A stretch of 64,000 nt of DNA from Diplonema papillatum. Lineage: Eukaryota > Euglenozoa > Diplonemea > Diplonemida > Diplonemidae. The notes beneath the pieces are model-generated. The model ran no database searches, was not told the origin of the DNA, and saw only the letters and a program-made list of their open reading frames with translations. This document shows, in pieces, positions 9,243 to 21,425 of the stretch (its first letter is position 1; each line of letters starts with the position of its first letter). The translations under genes were made by a program, and so were the position numbers. The stretch lies in the NCBI GenBank assembly GCA_030068145.1, contig JAPJBO010000675.1, positions 1 to 64,000 of the forward strand, written 5' to 3'.

Positions 9243-12200
9243 ATGACGCAGCGGGATGAAGTCGAGATGTTGACCGATTTGACGACAGTGAACGTCGAGC
9301 CTCCTCTGGAAGACGACGTGCACATGCAAGGATTCGGGATCGCCGGCGCGATTGAGCTTGTGAAGTACGAGCAGCGGCACAAGACGTGGTCGCACCTGCG
9401 CCTCGCCATCGGCAAGAACGTGGCGTTGAAGCGCAGGCGGCCGAAGGTTTGCATCTTCGAGGTTCTTCTGCCTCCCATCTTCGTCGTCCTCATCAGCGTG
9501 GGCTACTACGCCGCAGACCTTTGGGACCACCCCGCTGCTGATTACATGCCGCAGCCCTACATGAACACAACGACGAGCATCCGCAATTCTCTCTGCGTCC
9601 ACGGACTCCCGGAAGGGTACAGAAACCCGAACGACTTTCAACTGTGCAGCGGGTGCCCGTATCGGATCGTGGATATCGCCAGCGAACCGGGTACAGAGTG
9701 GCCTGGCGGTGTTCCGCCTGTGCTGTGTGGCACGCTGAATGTGAACGGTCTGATAGAGTTCGTGCGGCTGTTCGTGAATATGACGTCTCCGAGCGACGTT
9801 CCGACGCTCGACACGCTGATTGCAGTGCAGAAGTCTTACGCTGAGTTGTCGGGCTTCTTCGGGTCCCTCGGCGGGGTCCCGAGCGTCGTCAACGCCCTCA
9901 TGCGAACCGGGAACCTCGAGTTTGCGAGGGGGAGTGGCGTCACCTGCGCCGAAGCGCAGTCCCTGATAGCGGGTCTGCGGGCTCGCTCGCTGCTGTTCGA
10001 CCTGGTGTTTCAGCCCAACGCGACGAACGACCCCGCCTGCCCCGGCGTGTGGGCCGATGAGTATACAGCCGTCCGGTATATCAAAGGCGACGGCGCCGAC
10101 ACGACGTGGGCGCTGGTGGTGCTCGGCCAGGCGGACGCCGGCAACAGCCAGTTCGACTTCACGATCCGGATGAACAACTCCGCGACGCCCAGCACCAACT
10201 CCAAGCAAGCCTCTTTCACCCAGGGACTGGGGGCGAAACCGTACCTGCAGTACACCACTAGCGGGTTCGTTACGCTGCAAACCGCCATCAGCGCTGTTCT
10301 TTCGGACGTCCCGACGGCATCCTTTATCACGTGCCCCATGCCGACGGAGGCGTACAAGGAATCGGAGTTCTTCGACCAGGTTCGGGTTCTTTTCCATTTG
10401 CGCCCCCCCCGCTTTGATTCAATGTCTGCACGTAGGGTGGCCCAGGGCCACATTCATTGCGAATGTGCGGTCGCAGGAGTCTTTTTTGGCTAGCAAAAGA
10501 GAGTAAAAGAGTGAAAGAGTACGTACAGGGGTGAGTAGAGAAGAGAACGAGTGTAAAATAATGGAGGTAACGCGGACTACCAGACCAGCGGAGGCCACCG
10601 CAAAAAGATTTCTTCCCTTTTCCTTATCCCAAAACCAGCACCAATAACAACGACCCCCGCTGTTGAATCGAAGAAGCCGCGTGAGAACGGGGGGCGAAAT
10701 GGGCACACGTTTAACGTTTCGCAAGAATCGCCGGAAGGGGCGGCGCGAGCGGAAGAAAAAGACGCGGCAACGACCTTCGAAAAGGGGTATAGGTGCACCA
10801 AATTCTGTGCCCTTTTGCCTTTCTCAGCGAATTTTCCCACCGGATTTTGTTTCACGAATACTCTCCGTCGAGTTCTGATGGATGCGACACTTGGATTTCA
10901 AGGTCATACGAGACTTGCATTTTTTCAAGTTCTGAACGGGTACCAGGGAAAGCCTGCTACACGGTAGCCAAATTCACGTTAATGCAGAGCCACGGGCCTA
11001 CGGGTCAAGTGGCTACCGGTTTCCCAAACTAAAGCATCAAGGCGTGGCGCACCTTGCAAGCTCGTCGAGACGGCCAGCCGCAGGGCTGAGCGGACGGGGT
11101 TGTAGCACTGTGCTGCCCCCGACTCAGCTTTGCAAGCTGTGGTTGACCGTCACGTTCCTGGACCAGGAGCGGCCTTTTTATTTAGACAACCTTCTATTCT
11201 CTTCTCCACTTTACTTTGATCATAGGTGTCACGGCATGTTTTGGCAGCCGCTGCTTAACAAAATTTGGCGTGGGCGGCTTTAGATTTACATCTGAATGAC
11301 ACCTCAACACAAAAACAAGTTGTCGACAACTAGCAAGTAAAAGAATAAAACAAAACTACGCATTTCTTCTTCTTCTCCTTCTTCTTCTTCAAGTTCTGAA
11401 TGAGGGTAGCTTCTGTCCATATGGCTCTCGCCCCTTTAAGTTCCGACGAATGCAACACTTGAATTTCAAATGCTGAGCATCCTCATTCAAACTTCCAATG
11501 AATGTGATAACAAAAAAACACAGGTGTCGCAGCTCTTACCGTTGTACCTGACACTGGCTTTCATCTACCCCGTGAACCGCCTGGTTGCGGCCATCGTGCT
11601 GGAGAAGGAAGACCGACAGAGAGAGGGAATGCTCATCATGGGGCTTTCCCGCGGCTCGTTCTACCTTTCGTGGTACCTCACGTACGCCGCCGTGGGCACG
11701 GTGTCGACGATCATCATCGTTGTGTACACGCACAACAACCTCTTCTCGCAAAGTTCGCCGCTGCTCGTGTTCGTGTTGTTCGAGGCTTTCTCGCTGTCGA
11801 TCGTCGCCTTCAGCTTGCTCATCTCCGTCTTCTTCTCGAAGGCCCGCATCGCTGCGGTCGCGGCGCCGATCTTCATGATGCTGACCACCCTGCCGAGGAA
11901 CATAGTGGACAGGGACACCGTCACCCCATCGGGGCAGCACTGGCTGTCGCTCGTCAGCCCGAGTGCCTTCGGGTACGGCATCGGGTTGATGTGCGACTAT
12001 GAAGGGTCGGGCGCCGGCGCCAGCTTCGACGACTTCACGTCGGGTGACTACAGTTTCGCGTCGAGTGTCTTCATGATGATAGTGGACACGGTGTTGTACC
12101 TCGCGGTGGCTTGGTACCTCGACAACGTGCTGCCCTCGGAGTGGGGCGTGAAGAAGCACCCTTTGTTCCTGTGTCAACCGAGCTACTGGCGCAGGTCGAC

Positions 12201-15200
12201 CGAGCGGAAAGTCGCAGCGAATGACCAACCGCCACCGGCGCCGAACTACGAGAAGTTCGATCCAGTCACGGCGGCGGCGATGCGGGAGCGGGAGCGCGTC
12301 GTCATCACCGATATGACGAAGACGTTCTCCGGGAAAAAGGGCCCCGCGGTCAACCACGTGGGCTCCGGGTTCCCGGAGGACTCGATCGCGTTCCACGAAG
12401 GACAGATCCAGGTCATCCTCGGGCACAACGGCGCGGGGAAGACGACGCTGATCAACATGCTCACCGGCATGCTGCAGCCGGACACAGGCGACTGCCGAGT
12501 GTGGGGGAAGAGCGTCCTCCGCGACATGGACGCCATCCGGGGGGACCTGGGGCTCTGCCCGCAGCACAACATCCTGTGGCCGCTGCTCAGCTGCCGCGAG
12601 CACCTGCTCTTCTTCGGCGGGCTGAAGGGAACACCGCGGGACAAGCTGGCCGTCCTGGCGGACCAAATGCTCGACCTGATCAACCTCGGGAGCAAAAAGG
12701 ACGCGCCGGCAAGCTCTCTGTCTGGCGGGCAGAAGCGGAAGCTCAGCGTCGCGATCAGCCTCATAGGGGGTCCGAAGCTCGTCTTCCTCGACGAACCGAC
12801 CGCGGGGATGGACGTCGAGTCCCGCAGGGCCATGTGGCACCTGCTCCGCCGGCCCGATATTCTGCGCAACCGGTGCATCGTGCTGACGACGCATTACATG
12901 GACGAAGCCGACCTCCTCGGGGATTCCGTGATGATCATGGACAGGGGCGCGGTGCACTCGATGGGGAGCCCGTTTTTTTTGAAGCAAAACCTCGGCGTCG
13001 GGTACAACCTGACCCTCGCCATGCAGCAGGGGGGGTCCCCCGAAGCCGTCGAGCGCGCGATCTGCGGCGTCGTGCCGAACGCCCGGTTTCTGTCGACGAG
13101 CGGGAACGAGCTCAAGTTCCAAGTCCCGACGCACCTGCCGCTCACCGACGAGCTGATCGAAGGCGCGTTCCTCGGGCTGTCCGCCTCGGATTCGCCGGCG
13201 TCGGCGGCGGACGAGGCCGCGCACCTCGAGCTGCCGGCGGCCGCCAAGCTGTCGGCCGTCGACGCCCTGCTGGCGTCGCCCGAGTCCGATCGGCTGGAAC
13301 TGGCGCTTTTCCTGCAGAAAAACGTCGAAACCGCGGACCACACGAAGCGCGCCCTCGGCTCGCTGTTAGAGGACTGCCGCGCGCAGGCGGTGTTCCCGGC
13401 CCTGTTCAACAAGCTCGACGCCGAGAAGCAGGCGCTGCGCGTCGAGAGCTACGGCATTGGGGTGACGACGCTGGAAGAGGTCTTCATGAAGATCGCGCTG
13501 GGAGGCGCCGACGGAGACCAAGAGAAGGTCACTGGCAACAAAGGAAGGGTCGTCGGCGAGGGCTCGAGGGACTTCAAGCTGTATAGCATTGCCGCTCCAG
13601 GTGCGAGCCCCGTCCGGGGAGTTCGCCTGCAGTGGATGCAGCTCAAAGCTTTGATGCTCAAGCGCATGCACTCCGGGCGCCGAGACTTGCGAACCCTGTT
13701 CTACCAGTTCGGTTCGCCCGTCCTGTTCGTCCTGGCTGCCCTGATGCTGGCCCGGATAGAACCGCCCGATCAAAGCAAGATACTGCTCGGTGTCAGCCAG
13801 TTCGACGTGCCGCTGTCTACCCCCGTTTCTCAGCCCGCAGCTGGCAGTGACTTGCTGGGCCCTTGCTTGGACCACCTCGCCACCTGTCCGTTCCCGCCTT
13901 TGCTTTCGATGGTCAATGCCACGACCATGGGGTCCATCCCGCTAAGCGCGTACTTGCTCAGCAGCTACTTCTCGCACGAAGCCACGCAGCGCCCGGTAGC
14001 TCTGGCGGCGGAAGACTCGTTCCCGGGTTTGATGCTTCAGGACCCTGCAGACATCCCGCCGTCCCCGGTCACCATCCTCCACAACGCAACGTACCTCGCG
14101 TCTCTGCCTTCGGCGCTCGGCATCGTCAGCGACGCCTTCGTTAAACTCGAACACGGCCCTGCGGCATACCTCCGTGTCCACAACCACCCGCTCCCCATGT
14201 CCGACTACATGTCCGACGTCGTCAAATCCATCCTACTGCTGGTGACGTCGATCTTCATCCTCATGCCGTTCACTCTTCTGCCGGCGAACTACGTCTCGTT
14301 CGTGGTCAAGGAGCGAGAGTGTAAGGTACACCTGCCCTTTCTCTTACCCATGGTTAAGAAGACGAACGTGAACCTAGTCACAAAGTATAGCTCCAAGCAT
14401 CTGCACGAACACGAAAAGCCTCAGGCAAGAACCCGTTTTCACATCTCTTCTCGATGGACTGATTTGGGCCCTCTCTTGACGTCGGTATTGTTATCGGGAT
14501 CTCCACGCGTGGAGGATATTTGTAGACTGCGTCGGTGAAAATGATCTTCAGATTGGCGTTGGCTCGCTCATTGCTCGAGCTGACGTTTTGATAGCACATT
14601 GCCCCGTTGTGTTGCAGTTCCCGATACACCACCAAAAACCCGCAGGCAAAGAATCTGCAGATTGTTTCCGGCGCCAGCGTCTCCGCGTATTGGGTGGCAG
14701 CATTCTGCTTCGACATCGTCGCCTACTTGTGTACGCTGTATGTGTCCCTTTTTCCGGCCCTACCATTTCTGATCCTACTTCACTGTTGCAACTGTTCCTT
14801 TCCAGCTGGGGTTAGCATCGACTGCGCTGGGAGTCCCACGAGAGAAGATTTCATCACAGACGGCACTCAACACAGCCCGACCCAATACGAGGCACGTGCA
14901 TAGTGCCTGCCCCAACCCGTGAGCACCCCTTTCCAACACCCTTTGGAGAACAGCTGTAGCTCGGCCAACTGCCGAATCGTCGTGTAAATGCAAGTCTTCC
15001 CTTACTATCCTTCCTGGCGCCGCAAGGGCCATGGAAGGGATCACGATCGCGAATATATGAGTCCTGTCGTTTTATTATGGATTGCCAGGAGATGCAGCTT
15101 TTATGTATGCGGCTGGATGACAGAACAGAGGCGGGGGAACCACCAACCCGTTGCGACCCCCACAACGATTCTCTTCAACTCACGCAGGTCTCTCGTCTTC

Positions 15201-16886
15201 ATCCTTTTCTTCGCCGACAGCCGCGAAGAGTTCGTCGGCAGCGGCGCCGCGTTCGCCGCCACGTTTGTGCTGTTTTTCACGTACGGCGTGAGCAGCGTCG
15301 TCAGCAGCTACGCGGTCTCCTTCCTGTTCACCTCGCACACCCAAGCGCAGAGCATGGTCTCGACCGCCAACGTCTTCACCGGGGTCATCCTCGTCCTCGG
15401 CTCGTTCATCCTCGACAAAATCGAATCCACCGCCGCGACGAACGAGTACCTCAAGTACGGGTACCGCGTCATCCCTTCGTATTGCCTGGGCGAAGGCATC
15501 CTGGCGCTGTCGACCCGTGTCGTCCAGACGGCCATCACCGGCACTGAAGCCGAGAATCCGCTGGCCTGGGGGCAAACGGGCGTCGACGTGGTGTTCATGC
15601 TCGCCAGCGTCCCGCTGTATGCGTTAGTCATTGCTGGGATCGAAGCGTATCCCGCGTGGAAGGGCGCGTGGGCGAGGGCGAAGGAGGCCCGCAACGCGTA
15701 CCACGCGCAGAGCGTGACGAGCGGAGAGAGCTGCAGTTTCGGCGCGGAAGCCGAGGACAGCGCCGTGGCCGAGGAGAGGCGGGCCATCCTGGAGGGGCGG
15801 CCCGGCGACCTGGTGACGGTCAAGAACCTGCGGAAGGTGTGGCCGAAGGCAACCGTGCAGGGGAAAGGGGAGGTCAAGGTCGCCGTCAAGGACCTGACCT
15901 TCGGCGTCAAAAAGGGCGAGCTTTTCGCGTTCCTCGGCACGAACGGCGCGGGGAAGACGACGACGCTCTCGGTCATCAGCGGAGAATACCTCCCAACCAG
16001 TGGCAGCGCCTCCATCGGCTACAACCCGGAAACAGGGGAAGGGTATGACATCTGCAGTGACAGGGCGGCTGCTCAGCGGAACCTCGGTCTTTGCCCGCAG
16101 TTCGACGCGCTGCTGGAGCTCGTGACCCCGGAGGAGCACTTGCGGCTGTTCGCTGCTTTGCGGGGCATCCCCGCCGAGTTCGTCGAGGAGAGCGTCGAGA
16201 CGCTGATCGCCGCCTTCGGGCTGCAGGAGTACCGGGGCTTGAAGTCGCGCGCTCTGTCCGGCGGCAACAAAAGGAAGCTGAGCGTTGCGCTCGCGCTGGT
16301 CGGCGGACCACCTGTCATCTTCCTGGATGAACCCTCTGCTGGAATGGACCCCGTGGCAAGAAGAGCGCTGTGGAGAGCTCTCGAAGACGCGTGCAAGGAT
16401 CGGTGCGTGGTTCTGACCACTCACCACTTGGAAGAAGTTGAAGGGCTTTCGCACCTGCCTCATCGTGTGACCATCATGGTCGACGGGAGTCTTCAGTGCC
16501 TCGGCTCCCTTCAGCAGGTAAAATCCAACTTCGGCGACGCCTACGAACTCGAGCTGAAGGTCGACAAACCTGAGAACGAAGCCGCCGTTCGCTCCTTCGT
16601 GTCCGCCACGTACCCGAACTCCACCCTGCAAGAAACCACGACCCTCCGCCTGACGTACAAAATTCCGAAGCCTGTATCCCTCGCTTCCGTCTTCGGCAGC
16701 ATCGAAGCCAACAGGGGCTTGGGCATCACCGACTACTCCATCAACGAAACCTCACTGGAGCAGGTGTTCATCCGTATTTCCGAGAGAGCTACGCGTGACG
16801 ACGAGCAAGACGCAGGCGACCACGGGGATGAGGCAAGTCGCACAGCGGCCGCTGGTCTGCTCCGTGCGCCGCCGTTGGTAGTGTGA
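9243..16886 (+). CDS. ABCA-family full-size ABC transporter, four exons
   Basis: Probably a membrane lipid or amphiphile transporter of the ABCA subfamily, with two halves each made of a membrane domain plus an ATPase domain. Inferred exons are 9243-10379, 11524-14325, 14646-14737 and 15188-16886, giving 1909 residues, within the usual ABCA size. Joins restore continuous conserved sequence, for example ERECK to AKNLQIVSGAS, and LCT to LSLVFILFF across a split codon. A first membrane helix (residues about 69-89) is followed by a large external loop up to about 375, as is typical for ABCA. NBD1 has Walker A GHNGAGKTT (about 679), signature LSGGQ (about 778) and FLDEPTAGMD. NBD2 has GTNGAGKTT (about 1594), LSGGN (about 1700) and FLDEPSAGMD. 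Both ATPase sites keep their key residues. The 9243 ATG was chosen because upstream codons come from a SINE-like repeat. The first intron starts gttcgg, an untypical donor. The substrate cannot be read from the sequence. Confidence 0.93.
10380..11523 (+). other. Intron 1 of the ABCA gene, filled with repeats
   Basis: An 1144-bp intron, phase 0. It contains a dispersed repeat shared with 5383-5465 (at 10576-10660) and a SINE-like copy in reverse orientation (10937-11175). A direct duplication tcaagttctgaa occurs at 10925-10936 and 11389-11400, enclosing both the SINE-like body and a CACCTCAACAC-type segment that also appears near 35930. The acceptor lies in aaaaaaacacag. Confidence 0.75.
10937..11175 (+). 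mobile_element. SINE-like element inside ABCA intron 1
   Basis: The family body in the orientation opposite to its other copies, running from ggtaccagggaaagcctgct to gaccaggagcggccttttta. It sits in the same sense as the gene, with its T-rich end toward the 3' side. It lacks part of the central block compared with the copies at 7426 and 8800. The TTTTT after its body could act as an RNA polymerase III stop if the family is Pol III-transcribed. A tRNA-like promoter is not clear. Confidence 0.7.
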
Positions 16887-17667
16887 CTTTCGGCTCAGTC
16901 TTACTCAGGCCGAGAACAAGCCTTCGACGATTTCTGAAGACGACGTTGTGCGTTTTTGTGGCAGACACAGTGGATGGGCATTAACGCTCGTGCAGCAAGA
17001 ATACGGCTCGCCCTACCTATTCGTGTTTCAAGCAACGCAGCGTGCGAGCCTGCGACTCTTACGCTTTCTCGTACCACCTGCTTGTCATGGTCTTGTGATT
17101 TTTCATGCAAATCCTACATACCGGTATTTCTTTTCCGAGAATGTTTACTCAACATACATCCGTTCGTGCGCATTCAATACGCACGTGCTGGTAAAACTTG
17201 CGTTGTACGCGGGTGGGCACGTCAAGAAAAGGCAAGAGCAGGGTTCCGCCATTTCCCTCCCGCGCTTCAAACAACACCGGGCGTATAGGCTTCCACGCTG
17301 TCGGTTTTGCAGGTTGAAATGCATCCAAAGTTGCCACGAGAGCTCCCCGTGGATTTACAGACCAGAGCAATCCGGACAAGCGGTGCCAGGGTGTTCCAAG
17401 ACACCTTTAGTAGGCGCCAGGGGACACGGTGGACACTCCCGCCACTTTTGACGTATCTTCGCAAGCGAACGTCAGTAGCTAGGTTCTTGCTCCTCCCCAG
17501 GACAAAACAAATCGGCCGAAAATCGGTTTCCAGCTTTCGGAAGGGGTGGTCTTGCGTATCCAAGTCTGTGTGCCAGACAAGTGTCCCATGGTGGTACACC
17601 GATTCATGAGATGAACGTACGATACGAGGTCTTCTCTCGTCCTTTTTTCTCTTCTGTTTCCTTCGAA

Positions 17668-17695
17668 GAAATGCTTGATGTTAGCATCAAGCATT
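17668..17695. other. Perfect short inverted repeat (hairpin)
   Basis: The arms aaatgcttgatg and catcaagcattt are exact complements separated by ttag. It lies about 780 bp after the ABCA stop in otherwise featureless sequence. It could be a recombination or transposon remnant or an RNA hairpin. Confidence 0.6.
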
Positions 17696-18472
17696 TGAAG
17701 AAACTACGCCGGTCGACCCCCTACTGATAGACAAGTTCTGAATTCTATGCAGCTCCATGTTGGTGCCGGTCTTTGCGGTCTGTTTGATGGCTATTTGTCT
17801 ATTTTGGAGCGCGCTCTCCTTCCCTATGCTGAGTAGCCAGTTGGTTATTTGATGCCGAAGCTAGCGATGAGCCGGTCCATCCATCCCCTGGAACTGCGTC
17901 GCATTGCCTGCCGCTGCCTATCACACGGGCACCACGTTACACCACAGCCTATCAGGTTCATCCTTTCCGCGATTGCCCCATAGTAAGTACCAAGCATTTA
18001 TTCGGCAAGATAATCTCCGTTTATCTTGCCGAGGGACAAAAGAAATTGCGAGGGGTCTCCCCTACAGGTTTCTATCTATAAACCCCGCGCAAAAAATAAC
18101 CAAATTAGGCTTCCTGAAAATGGCTTGCTGACAAAGTATTTCGTGTGTTTTGTCAGGCCTGTTCAAACACAATCCATTCCACCAGGGAATTTGGTGTCTT
18201 CCGTTCCCAATACAACAAGCCCCATTCGACGAAGGTCACCCAGAGATTTTATACCCCCCGGATTATCCAGCGAACTTTCACTCTCTGGTGCACGACCGCA
18301 CCGTTGTGGAAGGAGAAACTTCCGAGTTCATTCCTTCCGCCCGAATATTTTCCTGGAAAAAGAAGGCTTCGAATCGATCGTCATATTTGGTGTCAAAACC
18401 TGCGAGACAGACGCGCACGTCCACGCGACCTTCTGTGGATGTCCGGAAAGGCTGCGTGGTCATTTTGAAAGA

Positions 18473-18622
18473 GAATTTCTTCTTGGTGTCGGTCGCAACA
18501 CTTACAAACATGGCTAGCCGTATTTAAGCATACCTACTACCCACATACCACCCGCCTCACAGCCTCAATGGTCAACCGGAGACCCTAAAACACCGAACCT
18601 CTAAACCACAATAAACGCTAGA
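18473..18622 (+). repeat. Dispersed repeat R2, copy 2
   Basis: Matches 7105-7262 over most of its length, including ttcttggtgtcggtcgcaac and the final caataaacgctag. Non-coding. Confidence 0.65.
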
Positions 18623-19507
18623 ATTCGGCGGGGGCCATCTCGTACGGCTCGACACTACTTAAACCCGACGCCACCGAAAGTTCCCTGCAGCGCTGTCAGG
18701 CGTTGCAGTAATCGGACGAAACCCTCCAACATACGTTTCCCCCTCGACCATGCGGACGACACGCTCCGCCACCTTGTTCAACCAACCCCCTAACGATGCG
18801 CATTCATTCCTGCTTCAACCCCGCTTCCCTCTCTCCTGCGCGAGCTCTTTCTCGTCCACATCTGAGGTCCTACAGGACCATTCGCAGATGGAACATTGGC
18901 GTTTGGCTCCATGGGATCAGGCAAGAATGAGGGCCCTGACGTGCGTAGCATCTGGTTCTGAGTGGGCCGCTCTGGCAAGCAGGCCTCGCGACGCGGAAAG
19001 GCCGAGAGCTGGCATCAAACGAGATGGTCCCTGCACTCTAACTCGGCTCTCTCTCAACGAGCAACCCGACCGCACCAGACTGCGAGCCGGTACGCAGCGA
19101 GAGACCACGAGAGAAACGCCACGTTTGCCGACGCCCTGCTCCATTGTCGGGTGGGACACTCCCTTGCAGTAAGCCGATCAGTGCCTTCGGCAGGTGAGTT
19201 GTGTACCCACCTCACTACCGGATGCCGACTTCCCCGACCACCGTCCGGCTGTCAAGATGCTTTGTGGGATCTGATGAGCCATCACTCGGACACCTTAAAG
19301 ACCGTCTCCGACTTGAAAACGAAACCCAGGTGCCCTGCAACAGGGTAGCGGAGCGGGTGAAAAGGAAGACAAAAAAGGCAAGACACCCAGCTGGGCGTCC
19401 TTCGGGACCGTCGGCACAAACCACAAACCGACCCTTTTCCTTACACCGCCCGGGAAGTCGGTTCGTCCTGCGAAGTGGGGTCCGGCGGCACGAGTGCTCG
19501 CTCGGCA

Positions 19508-20053
19508 ATGGCAGACGGATCGCCGCTGGTCTTGGTGTTCGGCTCCGTGGGGTCGGGCACGAGCACGCTCTTGGAACAGCTGCGGGCGCACTGCAAGGGG
19601 GTGTGCCAGCCGGGGCGGTCGATGCGGAAGATGTACCCGACGATGGGCGTCGACATCAGCAAAGTGGCGTTTCGGGGCAAGAGCTTCCGCGTCGTGGAGG
19701 TCGGGGGCTCGATGCTCTCCCACGCGCACAGGCAGATTGCGGTGCACGGGAATGACGTCAGGGGCGTCGTCTTCGTCGTCGACTCGACGGCACCGCAGGA
19801 CCTGCCCGTCAGCGTCATCGAGCTGTACAACCTGATGAGCCACCCAACGCTTCGCGAGCGCGCAACGCCTTTTTTGGTGGTCTACAACAAGCAGGACGCA
19901 CCGTGCAAAATGCCGCGCCCCGTGCTGGACCAGGCCCTCGGCCTCGACGATATCCAGGAGCAGGCCGACGTGGCTGTGGAGGAGGTCTCCGCGATAACAG
20001 GCCTCAACGTGCAGAGCGTCGCCGACTGGATGTTCGAGAAGGTGTCCCGGTAG
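19508..20053 (+). CDS. ARL16: ARL16-like small GTPase of the ARF family
   Basis: A 181-residue single-exon protein, close to the size of animal ARL16. Similarity to ARL16 runs the whole length: switch 2 region EVGGSMLSHAH where ARL16 has an ELGGCMGP-type motif instead of the usual DxxGQ, then VFVVDSTAPQDL, then YNKQDAPCKM (guanine-specificity NKxD as NKQD) and a final EVSAITGLNVQSVADWM. In the family this GTPase has been tied to cilia and vesicle traffic. The phosphate-binding loop reads GSVGSGTST, so the invariant Lys of GxxxxGK[ST] is Thr. This predicts weak or altered nucleotide binding. There is no N-terminal Gly for myristoylation. ATG 19508 was chosen since the longer frame begins at a GTG. 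Confidence 0.82.
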   Translation: MADGSPLVLVFGSVGSGTSTLLEQLRAHCKGVCQPGRSMRKMYPTMGVDISKVAFRGKSFRVVEVGGSMLSHAHRQIAVHGNDVRGVVFVVDSTAPQDLPVSVIELYNLMSHPTLRERATPFLVVYNKQDAPCKMPRPVLDQALGLDDIQEQADVAVEEVSAITGLNVQSVADWMFEKVSR

Positions 20054-20460
20054 TGGGTCACCGTCGTCTGCAGCCTTCCCAGCAACCTGCCCCACACGGC
20101 CCGCCGCCTCCAGCCAGCGACGGATGTCACCCGAGTCTCTCTCCTGCGCACGCATCGAGGTGCGTGGAATTGACCGCAACCCGCCCGGCCTCCTCTCCTA
20201 GCCTAACGAAGAAAACGAGCGAAACTCTGCTCCTGAAAGAGAACTGTTCACCCTCTGCCCCCCTTGCTCTTCTCGAAGAAACACCCGCGGTGTACCGACG
20301 ATGACGTCCACATCAAATCAGGAGCAAGGCGCACAGGCTACGCGGCGTGTCTCTGGAGAGAATGTCCCCATTGAGAGCAGAGATACAACGAACATAAGTC
20401 GAAGAGTCGATCCCGGAGAACGCAGAGGTCTTGAAAGTCAGTAAAAAACAATTCCGGAGC
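20054..20460. other. Intergenic stretch after the ARL16-like gene
   Basis: No gene or repeat recognised. The antisense frames here are shadows of the GTPase gene and of the following tandem repeat. Confidence 0.4.
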
Positions 20461-20925
20461 TGAGGCCTACGGGCACTTTGCGCTTGTGTTGCTGAAAATA
20501 GTGAGTGCTGCGTGGTGTTTCGACTGTCCATTCTGTCAGCTAACACGCCAGTCGGCTTCGTCAGCCTGCTGGCGCAAAAGTGTAAGAGACCGAAACAAAG
20601 TGGAGAGGGGAGCTGATGCCTATGGGCACTTTGCGCTTGTGTTGCTGAAAATAGTGAGTGCTGCGTGGTGTTTCGACTGTCCATTCTGTCAGCTAACACG
20701 TCAGTCGGCTTCGTCAGCCTGCTGGCGCAAAAGTGTAAGAGACCGAAACAAAGTGGAGAGGGGAGCTGATGCCTATGGGCACTTTGCGCTTGTGTTGCTG
20801 AAAATAGTGAGTACTGCGTGGTGTTTTGACTGTCCCTTCTGTCAGCTACCACGCCAGTCGGCTTCGTCAGCCTGCTGTTGCAAAAGCGAAAGAGACCGAA
20901 ACAAGCAGGAGTGGGGAAGGGCGGG
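20461..20925. repeat. 153-bp tandem repeat, three copies
   Basis: Three units of 153 bp start at 20461, 20614 and 20767 and are highly similar. A fourth partial unit lies at 21126-21225. Since 153 is a multiple of three and the units lack stops, they form an open frame of 51-residue repeats (VLLKIVSAAWCFDCPFCQL). There is no ATG start that is clearly used and no known family, so I treat it as a minisatellite. It sits between the ARL16-like gene and a copied 5' end of the next gene. Confidence 0.85.
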
Positions 20926-21125
20926 CGGCGTTACCGCGCGCGCACACACGATGCTTTGGGCATAACCTCGCGCGATGTTCTCGGCGGTGGGGATGGCGCC
21001 TTAGCGACGAAGACGCCGCCGAGCCGGCCGTCGGGAAGAAGCGGCCGACGTCGGGCGACCCCCGCGACATCCTGTCCACCCCGCAGTGGGCCCGCAAGCA
21101 AGAAAACAACCCCCGCTGGCTGAGC
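20905..21125 (+). pseudogene. Duplicated 5' end of the acidic-protein gene
   Basis: This segment repeats the upstream flank and the first 60 or so codons of the gene starting at 21426, from the gggcggcgttacc flank through CCCGCGACATCCTGTCC to CAACCCCCGCTGGCTG. It then ends abruptly at the next 153-bp unit. It carries a premature stop just after the start region and a small deletion relative to the full gene, so it is a broken partial copy. The arrangement suggests that the 153-bp unit and the gene start were duplicated together. Confidence 0.85.
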
Positions 21126-21425
21126 TGAGGCCTGCGGGCACTTTGCGCTTGTGTTGCTGAAAATGACTGTCCATCCTGTCAGCTAACACAACACGTCAGT
21201 CGGCTTCGTCAGCCTGCGTTGCAAAAACGAAGTTTTGTTTGTGCGCACTAGCGGAACTCACCTGCTCTGGTGAGTCTCATGTAGTACGCCGCCAACTACC
21301 AATTTTTAGCGATTGTTGTGGTTTAGAGGTTCTGTGTTTTAGGGACCAACAATGCATTGTTGACAAAAACACAAACAGGAGTGGGGAGGGGCCTGTCGCG
21401 GGCGGCGTTACCGTAGGCGCACACA
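21126..21425. other. Upstream flank of the acidic-protein gene
   Basis: Begins with a partial 153-bp unit (to about 21225). A block of about 145 bp (21226-21370), absent from the upstream duplicate, separates it from the gene's conserved flank gtgggg...ggcggcgttacc. That block begins ttttgtttgtg and ends caaaaacacaaac, weakly complementary ends, so it may be an insertion. Confidence 0.5.

Larger units (their letters stand above)
16887..19507. other. Gene-free stretch between ABCA and the ARL16-like gene
   Basis: No supported gene. It holds a perfect 12-bp inverted repeat (17668-17695), a copy of dispersed repeat R2 (18473-18622), and a 'gagatggtccctgcactctaac' motif at about 19020 that recurs elsewhere. 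Minus-strand frames at 17267-17694 read partly like protein but have no recognisable domain. Confidence 0.45.

Noticed and set aside
11536-13341. 601-codon open frame on the minus strand
   Set aside because: It lies antisense to the ABCA ATPase domain. GC-rich codons in the real gene create long open shadows. Its Arg/His/Val-rich composition matches no family.
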